Assembly: GCA_029243845.1 (NCBI GenBank) | Contig: JAQWRF010000025.1 | Span: 1 to 8,384 of the forward strand | Source: Planctomycetota bacterium | Lineage (GTDB): Bacteria > Planctomycetota > UBA1135 | DNA: 8,384 nt | Direction: 5' to 3' | In this document: positions 1 through 7,027 of the stretch, piece after piece | Position numbering within the stretch: the first letter of the stretch is position 1 | Layout: each line of letters begins with the position of its first letter | Made by a program: the position numbers and the translations under genes | Notes under the pieces: generated by a model | The model's database searches: none | Told to the model about the DNA's origin: nothing | Seen by the model: only the letters and a program-made list of their open reading frames with translations

Positions 1-437
1 TTCACGAATGCGCGCGCAGCCTCCGGAATAGTGGGGTCTTCAATCGCGACCAGCGGATCTTCGCCGTTGCGGATTTTCCCGATGAAGTTATTGATGGGGG
101 CAATATCAGCGCCAGCTTTTTGCATCGCATTAACATACATCTCAAAATGAGAGAGCGGTTCGCCGTGTCGGTCATAATCAGACTCTTCATCAAGAGCGAT
201 CTCGTTGATAAACCGACGGAGCTTACTATTCGAAGTAGGAACCCAAATATTATCAACGCAAGCTAAAGTGCCTTGCAGCGTTTTTAAAAGACACATGAAA
301 TCCCATACAGCAAACACGTGTGTTTGCATGAAGAGCTTTACCTTATCCGCTGTATTCACACTCTCGTAAAGAGGGTGTGAATACAGTTCAGACTTAAGAT
401 CGCTGAGCTCAGACTGTAGCGTTTTCACGGCATGCAT
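1..437 (-). CDS. DUF3050 family protein, N-terminal part (runs off left edge)
   Basis: The visible 145 residues read MHAVKTLQSELSDLKSELYS and onward, with no stop before the window edge. They match the DUF3050 family as I remember it: HPLY at residues 21-24, FMQTHVFAVWDFM at 36-48, an INEI-x-L-x-EES segment at 78-86, SHFEMY at 96-101, AGAD at 108-111 and PEAARAFV at 138-145. DUF3050 proteins are about 250 residues long, so roughly 100 residues are missing. The family is thought to have an all-helical heme-oxygenase-like fold. His40, Glu84/Glu85, His97 and Glu99 are candidate metal ligands, but that is inference. The ATG at 437 lies inside the end of the transketolase gene in the +1 frame, a 29-nt overlap that suggests translational coupling. 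The upstream in-frame stop leaves little room for a longer start. GTG at 428 is an alternative. No clear Shine-Dalgarno is visible. Family assignment is fairly sure; the function is unknown. Confidence 0.85.
   Translation of the reverse strand, partial: MHAVKTLQSELSDLKSELYSHPLYESVNTADKVKLFMQTHVFAVWDFMCLLKTLQGTLACVDNIWVPTSNSKLRRFINEIALDEESDYDRHGEPLSHFEMYVNAMQKAGADIAPINNFIGKIRNGEDPLVAIEDPTIPEAARAFV
310..327. repeat. Short near-perfect palindrome in the DUF3050 gene
   Basis: GCAAACAC (310-317) and GTGTTTGC (320-327) are exact inverted copies around a GT centre. The site encodes the conserved MQTHVFA stretch, so it may be a by-product of coding. It is noted because it sits 22 bp from the larger hairpin. 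Confidence 0.6.
350..386. repeat. Long inverted repeat / hairpin inside the DUF3050 gene
   Basis: Arm 350-365 (CTGTATTCACACTCTC) pairs with arm 371-386 (GAGGGTGTGAATACAG) around the 5-nt loop GTAAA. The outer 12 base pairs are perfect; position 362/374 is the only mismatch (a T-G pair), followed by three more pairs. It encodes the HPLY region of the DUF3050 protein, about 50-90 nt after its start and 23 nt past the transketolase stop. Neither strand has a T-run after the stem, so it does not look like an intrinsic terminator. Confidence 0.85.
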
Positions 438-2757
438 CAGCGTAAACCGCAAAGCGCTTTTCGCGGTCTGTTATAAATTTATTTATACCAGCAAGCAAGC
501 TCTCGGCATCAATCTTGGCTTCGGCAATGACTTCTTCGCCCGAACCACCTGTGCGCCAGCGATCGTCCCAATCGGAGCCCATCGCATATTTGAATGAGGT
601 CTTGTGTGCCGTCCATAGCCACATCATTTGGCGCGCGCCATTGGTGATGAACGTGGAGTTAAACCAGTCGGCTTCCGACGCAATGGACTCTTGATAAGCT
701 GCGTCTTGCTTCATGAATAGCTCGTGTGAAACAGCAGCAACTAATTTAACGTTTGGACCATTGCCATCAAAAGCACCTGCCTTCAACAACTTAATCACTT
801 CAGCAGTAGAAGATGTCCCGCGCACAAACACACAACCATCTTTTGGACGGCTGGCATCATAGTCACGAATCAGATACGCGCCTTTCGCTGCGTCTAAGTA
901 ACTGCCCATGCCAAGTGCCTCGCGATCAGGTATTTCTACATTTGGGCGCGTGGTATGCAACGCCACAATCGGAGTATCACAAGCAAGTGCTGCGGCCAAA
1001 GCCGGACCCACTTCGTTCGGTTCGTATGGGTGAATATCAATCACCTGGCCGCGTGGGAAGAACTGCGTAATACCCGGTGAGAAAATGCCAAAGTGCGTAC
1101 GACTATCTTCAGCAGTCTCTGGTCCGGAGTGACCTGCAATCCAGATCGCCTTGCCCATGCGGTTTGGTGAATCTTGTGCTAACTGCGAGAACAAGCGCAT
1201 CGGACCGTACTTCAAGTACGAGAACGAGCCGTATGTTGAACACGAACCCCAGTAGCCGACATAAGAGTTTTCAGGGTCATCCGACATGTTTGTCGAAGCC
1301 AATCCGCAGATGAGACCCGCGTTTGAGAACTCAGTAATTGCAGTCGGCAACAATGAACCTCCGACATTTTCGGAGCGATCGTACCAACCAAAACCCTTTT
1401 GGCCGCCCCAATCCTTCATGAAGCCATCAATGTTCGTTGAGCCAGCTAAATCTGCAGAAGCGGCAACCACAATAGGGCGGCCGTATTTCTCGCGGCCGAC
1501 GCTGTTCATGTATGCAGCAACATTCGATAATCCTTTGCGGTTAGGCTGCATTTCACCAGGCTTGAAGAACATATCTTCAGGTAACTGCGCTGGGTCGGTT
1601 AAGGCTGCATCCTGGTATGGATCTTCTGCACCCAAGCGGAAGCCATCTATGTCAGCTAATGCTGGTACGCTGTCGCCCAACTCAACCAAGCGGTTTGCCA
1701 AGTACTCGCAGAAAGCGCCATCGTCAAGCAACGACATCACTTCTTGCAAATTAGTAGCTGTTTGCGCTTTGAACTCTTCTGCAGTGTCAGGCTTACCTTG
1801 ACCGAAGCCAGTGAACTCTACGCCGTACTTGTCGGAAAAGAACTTTTTCGTGCCCCAGAATATTTCAGAGTTTGGCTTGTGCGCCGCGCCGTGTGAAGCA
1901 TAGCCTTCAACTCCATAGCCACGGCCCTTGATTGTTTTAAACCAAGTGCAACGTGGTTGGTCGCCGTCAGCAAAAACGTTTTCTAACAAAGTAGAAGTCA
2001 CCTGAGCATAATCCGTGCCATCGCTAACACCACGCGTGCGCCATCCGTATGAGTCGAACCACTCTTGTGGCTCGCCATAGACCATTGATGAATAAGGACG
2101 TGGGTCGATGCCGTTGTCGTTCCAGTCGAGCAGGTAGTTGAAATTACTCAAACCTAACCCCCAAGAAGTGTGCTTCGTTTCATGATGACAGCCTGCAGTG
2201 TGTCCGCCTTCTCCTTCCATCGCAAAGACGCGGACCTCATCAGCGCCAGCATGCTTGAGCGCTAGAGCCATGCCTGCTGCAGTGGGTGCACCGTGACCTG
2301 ATGGACCGGTGTTGGTCGCAAAAATCATCGACTTGCCTTCAGATTCAGCGTGTCCGGAAATGCCACCGCGATTACGGAAGGTAAGTAAATCTTCCCACGT
2401 AAGTGTGCGCTCGGCACCACCATAAATTGCGTACTTGTCATCACCCGTTTTCTTGTGCATACGACGCATTGCTTCGTGATAAACAGCAAGCATGCCATAA
2501 ATGAGTGGCGTACAGTGCCCAGCTACCAAAACAAAGCGATCGCTAAGACCTTTGTCGGGGCGACGGATGTCCCAACGCATTGCGCCAGACAAAGTAAGGG
2601 AAATCATTTGCTGCACTTTTGACCGCGAGCCGCCAGGGTGACCTGATTGGCGAAAGTTAAGCATCAAGTCGATGCACTGGTCTGTCATGTCACCGGCCTT
2701 TTCCCAGTACGGAAAAGCGGACTTCAAAGATTCAAAATCAGGGGTGGTACGGGCCAT
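409..2757 (-). CDS. Transketolase family enzyme, long divergent form (782 aa)
   Basis: A thiamine-diphosphate enzyme expected to move two-carbon ketol units between sugar phosphates in the cytoplasm (pentose phosphate pathway). By eye against E. coli TktA, all three domains are present. His40 (SGHPGG), His81 (VAGH), His136 (ISGH) and GPSGHG at 151-156 line the cofactor and active site. Glu476 (TEFSNAG) is the probable catalytic glutamate. His543 and His555 (GHSGPETAEDSRTH), Arg407, Ser440 and Arg604 match phosphate-binding and active-site positions. KQDAAYQES at 683-691 is the usual C-domain signature. Odd points: the GDG metal motif reads GEG at 182-184, the matching NG is at 215-216, and the protein is about 115 residues longer than a usual ~665-residue transketolase, with the extra length in the N-terminal and middle parts. 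It does not show phosphoketolase motifs. The ATG directly follows the ugd stop (TAAATG) with no visible Shine-Dalgarno, suggesting reinitiation. The family is sure; the exact substrate is not. Confidence 0.93.
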   Translation of the reverse strand: MARTTPDFESLKSAFPYWEKAGDMTDQCIDLMLNFRQSGHPGGSRSKVQQMISLTLSGAMRWDIRRPDKGLSDRFVLVAGHCTPLIYGMLAVYHEAMRRMHKKTGDDKYAIYGGAERTLTWEDLLTFRNRGGISGHAESEGKSMIFATNTGPSGHGAPTAAGMALALKHAGADEVRVFAMEGEGGHTAGCHHETKHTSWGLGLSNFNYLLDWNDNGIDPRPYSSMVYGEPQEWFDSYGWRTRGVSDGTDYAQVTSTLLENVFADGDQPRCTWFKTIKGRGYGVEGYASHGAAHKPNSEIFWGTKKFFSDKYGVEFTGFGQGKPDTAEEFKAQTATNLQEVMSLLDDGAFCEYLANRLVELGDSVPALADIDGFRLGAEDPYQDAALTDPAQLPEDMFFKPGEMQPNRKGLSNVAAYMNSVGREKYGRPIVVAASADLAGSTNIDGFMKDWGGQKGFGWYDRSENVGGSLLPTAITEFSNAGLICGLASTNMSDDPENSYVGYWGSCSTYGSFSYLKYGPMRLFSQLAQDSPNRMGKAIWIAGHSGPETAEDSRTHFGIFSPGITQFFPRGQVIDIHPYEPNEVGPALAAALACDTPIVALHTTRPNVEIPDREALGMGSYLDAAKGAYLIRDYDASRPKDGCVFVRGTSSTAEVIKLLKAGAFDGNGPNVKLVAAVSHELFMKQDAAYQESIASEADWFNSTFITNGARQMMWLWTAHKTSFKYAMGSDWDDRWRTGGSGEEVIAEAKIDAESLLAGINKFITDREKRFAVYADACRENATV

Positions 2758-4077
2758 TTAGTTATTAGGTTTTAGAGAAGGGATGCCAACGCCATAACGC
2801 TCGAACCCATGTTCGGCGAGACGCTTAGCGGATAAAGCATTGCGGCCATCAAGGACCAACTTACGCTTCATTAGAGAGGCCATTTTTCCGTAATTAGGAT
2901 TACGGTAGTCATTCCATTCGGTAGCCAGAATCAAAACGTCGGCACCGTCGATGGCTTGGTATTGGTCGTCGAGGTATTCGACGCCATCACCAATCAGTTC
3001 ACGTGCGTTTTCAATCGCTTCTGGATCACAAGCGCGTACTGTTGCACCGCGTTCGGTTAAGCCAGCGCACAAAGTAATGGCAGGTGCTTCGCGCATATCA
3101 TCGGTTTTTGGCTTAAACGCCAAGCCCCATAGCGCGACGGTAACACCACTTAAGTCTTCCCCGAAAAGTTCGGTCACCTTATGCAGCATCAACTTTTTCA
3201 TCTCAGCGTTGACAGCTTCAACAGCATCAAGAATTTGGAAGTTATAGCCATGCTCTTGCGCCGTGTGCATAATCGCCTTTACATCTTTTGGGAAACAGGA
3301 GCCGCCGTAGCCGATGCCAGAGTAAAGGAATGGCTGGCCGATGCGAGCATCTGTGCCAACACCCTTACGCACCATTTCAACATTAGCGCCAGCTGCATCA
3401 CAGATGAGCGCGATTTCGTTCATGAATGAAATGCGCGTAGCCAGCATTGCGTTCGACGCATACTTCGTCATCTCTGCAGATAGAGGGTCCATGCGAATAA
3501 TGGGGGCGCCGTTGCGCGTGAACGGTTTGTACAATTCATCCATCAGTTCGAAGTCTTCGTCGGACTCGGCGCCAATGACGACGCGATCAGGACGTAAGAA
3601 GTCGTCGATAGCCGCGCCTTCTTTTAAAAACTCTGGGTTAGAGCAAACCGACATCTTATGCTCGGTTTGTGACTGTGCGAATTCTTTCACCTTCGCTGCA
3701 GTACCCACCGGCACTGTTGACTTGTCGACAATTAGTTTCGGCCCATTCGCCACTGCACCTATCGACTCGGCTACCTTAAACACCGCAGTTAAGTCAGCCC
3801 CACCATCAGCGTCTGACGGAGTACCAACAGCAATAAAGACTATGCGCGCATCGCCAACAGCAGTTTTTAAATCAGTGGTGAAATTAAGGCGTCCATTACG
3901 AACGTTTGATACCACTAACTCAGACAAGCCAGGTTCGTAAATAGGAACTTTACCTTTTAGCAAGCCCGCTATTTTTTCTTCGTCAATGTCCACACAGCTA
4001 ACTTGGCTACCCATCTCAGCAAAGCAAGTGCCGGCAACTAAGCCAACATATCCAGTCCCTATTACGGCGATTTTCAT
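2758..4077 (-). CDS. ugd: UDP-glucose 6-dehydrogenase
   Basis: Oxidises UDP-glucose to UDP-glucuronate with two NAD+ in the cytoplasm, supplying uronic acid for surface polysaccharide or lipid sugars. At 439 residues it has normal family length. The N-terminal Rossmann fold starts MKIAVIGTGYVG (GxGxxG at 7-12) with Asp30 at the end of strand 2. It continues with EPGL (48-51), VGTP (84-87), KSTVPVGT (119-126) and NPEFLKEG (147-154). Lys205 and Asn209 lie in the central helix. The catalytic cysteine is Cys261 in GGSCFPKD (258-265). GLAFKPKTDD (318-327) opens the C-terminal UDP-binding domain. The related GDP-mannose and UDP-N-acetyl-hexosamine dehydrogenases share these motifs, but the sequence reads closest to UDP-glucose enzymes. 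It starts 17 nt after the lipoprotein stop and abuts the transketolase start with no spacer. No clear Shine-Dalgarno precedes it. Confidence 0.95.
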   Translation of the reverse strand: MKIAVIGTGYVGLVAGTCFAEMGSQVSCVDIDEEKIAGLLKGKVPIYEPGLSELVVSNVRNGRLNFTTDLKTAVGDARIVFIAVGTPSDADGGADLTAVFKVAESIGAVANGPKLIVDKSTVPVGTAAKVKEFAQSQTEHKMSVCSNPEFLKEGAAIDDFLRPDRVVIGAESDEDFELMDELYKPFTRNGAPIIRMDPLSAEMTKYASNAMLATRISFMNEIALICDAAGANVEMVRKGVGTDARIGQPFLYSGIGYGGSCFPKDVKAIMHTAQEHGYNFQILDAVEAVNAEMKKLMLHKVTELFGEDLSGVTVALWGLAFKPKTDDMREAPAITLCAGLTERGATVRACDPEAIENARELIGDGVEYLDDQYQAIDGADVLILATEWNDYRNPNYGKMASLMKRKLVLDGRNALSAKRLAEHGFERYGVGIPSLKPNN

Positions 4078-4094
4078 GATTATTAAGCGGGGGC

Positions 4095-5522
4095 TTAGTC
4101 TTCGGTGTAACCGAGTTCAGAAAGAAGGTTGGTCATTTCACCAGTTTCAGAAACAAGACCGGGACGGGGTCCACGTTGGCTTGCTATTTTCTGTATAAAT
4201 TCTACCGCCTCGCGCGCAAAGGACATATCAGAATTTGGCTTAACTACCAGCGGATTATTCTCCAGCGGGTCGTCATTAAGGTTAAGCAGGGTCAAAGTGC
4301 GATTAAACGAATCGAGGATGCCCTTCATGTTGCCATTGCGGTAACCACGAAACTCAATTTTCTTGGTCGGTCGCAGTAAATCCATTGTGACCTTGCGGTT
4401 TGTGTCTTCGCCTTCCCACATGGGGCGCATTGATTGGCCGCTGCGGCCTTGAAAAGGACTTAGATTCGATAAATCTAGCAAGGTGGGGGATAAGTCGCAT
4501 ATTGATACGCTGCCATTTACGGTGCGCCCAGCCTCAACGACACCTGGGGCGCGTATCACCATCGGCACGCGCATTGATTCGTCATATAAGGTTAAGTGAT
4601 GCCCACGCTCGCCGTGTTCTAAAAAGGCATCGCCGTGATCAGAAACAATCGCAATAATCACATCGTTCTCAATGCCCCATTCCGTGAGCTTAGCAAAGAA
4701 GCGCGCAAGTTGATCATCGGTGTAACGAATTTCAGCTTCGTAAAGCGCCTTAAGGTGCTTCGCTTGGTCAAGACTCAACTCGATGTCGAAGTTCACCAAT
4801 TCGGTGCCGTCCACTTCACCAGCAAAATCAGGGTGAAACATGTCGACGTATTTTTGCGGAGCGGCATAATCATAGTGCGGGTCCCAGAAATGAAGGAACA
4901 TGAAGAACGGCTCAGTGTAGTGATCATCGTTTTCGAGCCATTTAATCGCGCGGTCCACTACTTGAGCTCCTGTTTCGGCATCGGAGTGCGACTTATGATG
5001 GATGACTTGCACCTCAGGACCTTTCCCGGAGGCAGATAAGTGCTGCGCAGCATCGACGGTGCCGAGGTAATCAGCACCTGGGGCGTAAACGTCAAAACCG
5101 CGGTGAAAACCCCAAACGGGGTGTAAAAACGGTGCCGAGAAGAAACCAGCAGTGTTGTAATCAGCTTTTTGGTACTTATTCGAAATCAGATTAATCTTTT
5201 CGTTAAGCGAGAACTTGCGTGAGCGCACACCATGCTCGATAGGGTGCATACCAGTCAAAATAGATATGTGGCTGGGCAGCGTCCATGGCGAGGCAGCCAT
5301 GGTGTTATTAAACATCACGCCTTCGTTGGCGAGTTTGTTCAGAAACGGTGTAGTTTGTTCGGTGCCGCCAAATGTAGCAGTATGCCCGTAAGGTGTTGTG
5401 AAATCAGCTCTTAGAGAGTCTATTGAAATCAGAATAACGGGCCTTTTGTCGCCGAATTCGGGATTATGCGAACAGGCGCCCATAAGGCCGATTAAGGGAA
5501 GTAGCAGTGCAGCGCGCAACAT
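4095..5522 (-). CDS. Sulfatase-like lipoprotein (alkaline phosphatase superfamily)
   Basis: The N-terminus MLRAALLLPLIGLMGACS is a lipoprotein signal with lipobox LMGAC and acylated Cys17. Ser at +2 suggests outer-membrane sorting if Lol rules apply. The mature part is a sulfatase-fold hydrolase: metal-binding ISIDSLRAD at 32-40 (Asp35), the nucleophile segment PWTLPSHISILTG at 79-91, HFWDPHYDY at 211-219, SDHGD at 294-298 with His308/309 nearby, and TNLLSELGY at 464-472. In true sulfatases the nucleophile is Cys or Ser in C/S-x-P-x-R, converted to formylglycine. Here it is Thr81 with His in place of Arg. Thr is the nucleophile in phosphoethanolamine and glycerol-phosphate transferases and in nucleotide pyrophosphatases, so a phosphodiester or phosphate-group reaction is as likely as sulfate hydrolysis. 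Length is 475 aa. It follows the GT-C gene by 32 nt, with a weak AAGG three nt before the ATG. Fold is sure; substrate is unknown. Confidence 0.88.
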   Translation of the reverse strand: MLRAALLLPLIGLMGACSHNPEFGDKRPVILISIDSLRADFTTPYGHTATFGGTEQTTPFLNKLANEGVMFNNTMAASPWTLPSHISILTGMHPIEHGVRSRKFSLNEKINLISNKYQKADYNTAGFFSAPFLHPVWGFHRGFDVYAPGADYLGTVDAAQHLSASGKGPEVQVIHHKSHSDAETGAQVVDRAIKWLENDDHYTEPFFMFLHFWDPHYDYAAPQKYVDMFHPDFAGEVDGTELVNFDIELSLDQAKHLKALYEAEIRYTDDQLARFFAKLTEWGIENDVIIAIVSDHGDAFLEHGERGHHLTLYDESMRVPMVIRAPGVVEAGRTVNGSVSICDLSPTLLDLSNLSPFQGRSGQSMRPMWEGEDTNRKVTMDLLRPTKKIEFRGYRNGNMKGILDSFNRTLTLLNLNDDPLENNPLVVKPNSDMSFAREAVEFIQKIASQRGPRPGLVSETGEMTNLLSELGYTED

Positions 5523-5554
5523 GCGCCTTATTCTACATTATCACCCGAAAAAAG

Positions 5555-7027
5555 TTAGCAGTCTTCGGCTTCGATACTCGAAAGCGCATGGCCTAGCAGC
5601 AGCATAATCGGGCCGACCAAATGCACTAACAAACGCTCGGGTATTCCTTTGTCGCGCAGTGATGGGAAATTCCAGGGTGTCACTAGCAAGATTAAGAAAT
5701 ATAGGAGGACCCCACCAACGATGACCAATGTCAGCCAGCGGTAGTTGAAGGATTCTAAGTTTTTGACCAACAAGCCAACGGATATCAGCGCCAGCACCCA
5801 TAGTAAGCCCCAGCTACGCATATCGAAAAACTCATCGACGAAGGCTTCGGCGACTAAAGAGCGGCGTGTTGGAATAGGGCCCTCATCCATTTGTGGACGA
5901 CCGCTCATGGCGAGAGGCGATTTCTCAACCAGTTCATTTGCGCCGCCGGCGAAGTGCATGACGTTTTCAAGAGTTAGCTGCTCGCTATAGTTCTCATCGA
6001 TTGCCGGAATTTGCGCGCGAATACCAAGCCATGGTGCGACGCAAATAATAGTACTCGCTGCGAAAAAACCGATTGTGCGCAGCGGGCGGTTTTTAAAGAC
6101 TAGCGCAGCGGCGCAGGCGATCATGCATACCATCAGCAATGCGAGCCCCTCGTTTTTCATGGCAGCGGTTGCGGCTAGTGCGACACCGGCACAGATTGCT
6201 AATCGTTTGCAGTTGCTACTAGTTGCTCGCAAGAACAAGGCGGCGCTCAAAGTAAGCATACACATCACCGCTAAGTCAGAGCCGCCACCTAACATCATGC
6301 TTGAGGATGTGCCGGCGTTGGTTAAATCAGTCCAACCGTTTTCGGTGAAGTTAGTGGTATATAAAATTGGAGTGGCTGCGGTGGCGATAGCGGCCAAGCG
6401 AATAGCCGCTTGTGAAAGCTTGCGCAATCCAAAGGCAACCAGCCATGGCATGGATGCTGCCCACAGGCCAAGTGGCAATTGCACCCACCGATCACTCCAT
6501 CCGCTGAAGTAAGAACTAAAGGCTTCAATGATGGGCACACCAAGGGGGTAGTTAGGGTGAGTGACCACGCGTCCGAAGTTGTCGTTGCTGACAATGCCAG
6601 TGATGGCTTCAGTGAGCGGGGTACCGTTGAATAACAACACTTTGCCGCGGTAGGCCCAATGGTAAATAGCGTCGAATTCGTTGATAGGGTAGGCTACAGT
6701 AGCAATTAAGCTTAGTGCGCCAACGGCTAGCAGTGCGTATGTGATTACACTGGTGAAGGGTGACGGCGCGAAATCAGCACCACGTTTACTCTGGTAAAAC
6801 AAGGCGGCGCTGGCCGCGACTAATGAAATCCCAACGGCAATGCCCAAGGTTGATCCAATCACAAACATTAGGTTGCACAGAATTACAACTGCGGCTAAGC
6901 CCAAGGTGTAAGACACCGCAAATTCTTCACCACGCGAGCGTGCCACTACGCTTTGGGATGGTAGCAAGGCGCGTCCAATACAGATGCAAACGGTCATGAA
7001 CAGTAACGCATTAAGCAGGTGCAACAT
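5555..7027 (-). CDS. GT-C type integral membrane glycosyltransferase
   Basis: A polytopic membrane protein of 490 residues with roughly 11-13 hydrophobic segments. It resembles the ArnT/PMT-like GT-C enzymes, which take sugars from lipid-phosphate donors on the periplasmic face. The first large periplasmic loop carries the acidic motif NEFDAIYHW (about 116-124), the usual place of the catalytic Asp/Glu. HPNYPLGVP follows at 157-165, a loop motif common in this group, and KNEG at 291-294. Near the C-terminus, PERLLVHLVGP resembles the arginine-bearing loop before the last helix. The chosen ATG overlaps the preceding stop (TAATG) and has a Shine-Dalgarno-like AGGGTGGA at 7039-7032. A GTG at 7036 would add three residues but falls inside that ribosome-binding sequence. 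Donor and acceptor cannot be read from sequence. With ugd two genes away and another GT-C gene divergent, envelope glycan assembly is the likely role. Confidence 0.82.
   Translation of the reverse strand: MLHLLNALLFMTVCICIGRALLPSQSVVARSRGEEFAVSYTLGLAAVVILCNLMFVIGSTLGIAVGISLVAASAALFYQSKRGADFAPSPFTSVITYALLAVGALSLIATVAYPINEFDAIYHWAYRGKVLLFNGTPLTEAITGIVSNDNFGRVVTHPNYPLGVPIIEAFSSYFSGWSDRWVQLPLGLWAASMPWLVAFGLRKLSQAAIRLAAIATAATPILYTTNFTENGWTDLTNAGTSSSMMLGGGSDLAVMCMLTLSAALFLRATSSNCKRLAICAGVALAATAAMKNEGLALLMVCMIACAAALVFKNRPLRTIGFFAASTIICVAPWLGIRAQIPAIDENYSEQLTLENVMHFAGGANELVEKSPLAMSGRPQMDEGPIPTRRSLVAEAFVDEFFDMRSWGLLWVLALISVGLLVKNLESFNYRWLTLVIVGGVLLYFLILLVTPWNFPSLRDKGIPERLLVHLVGPIMLLLGHALSSIEAEDC

Noticed and set aside
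2..256. 84-codon minus-strand open frame at the left edge
   Set aside because: It is a shadow frame. The frame starting at 437 encodes a recognisable DUF3050 protein across the same bases.
1206..1220. CGTACTT-C-AAGTACG palindrome in the transketolase gene
   Set aside because: Only 7-bp arms with a 1-base centre, within conserved coding sequence; likely chance.
1286..1801. 171-codon plus-strand open frame opposite the transketolase gene
   Set aside because: No family resemblance; it lies entirely antisense to a well-supported gene.
3341..3940. 199-codon plus-strand open frame opposite ugd
   Set aside because: Low-complexity Ser/Ala/Thr-rich translation, typical of the antisense frame of a real gene.
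5523..5554. GATAAT-like -10 in the 32-nt gap before the sulfatase-like gene (minus strand)
   Set aside because: No acceptable -35 at the right spacing; the T-run nearby has no stem, so it is not a terminator either.
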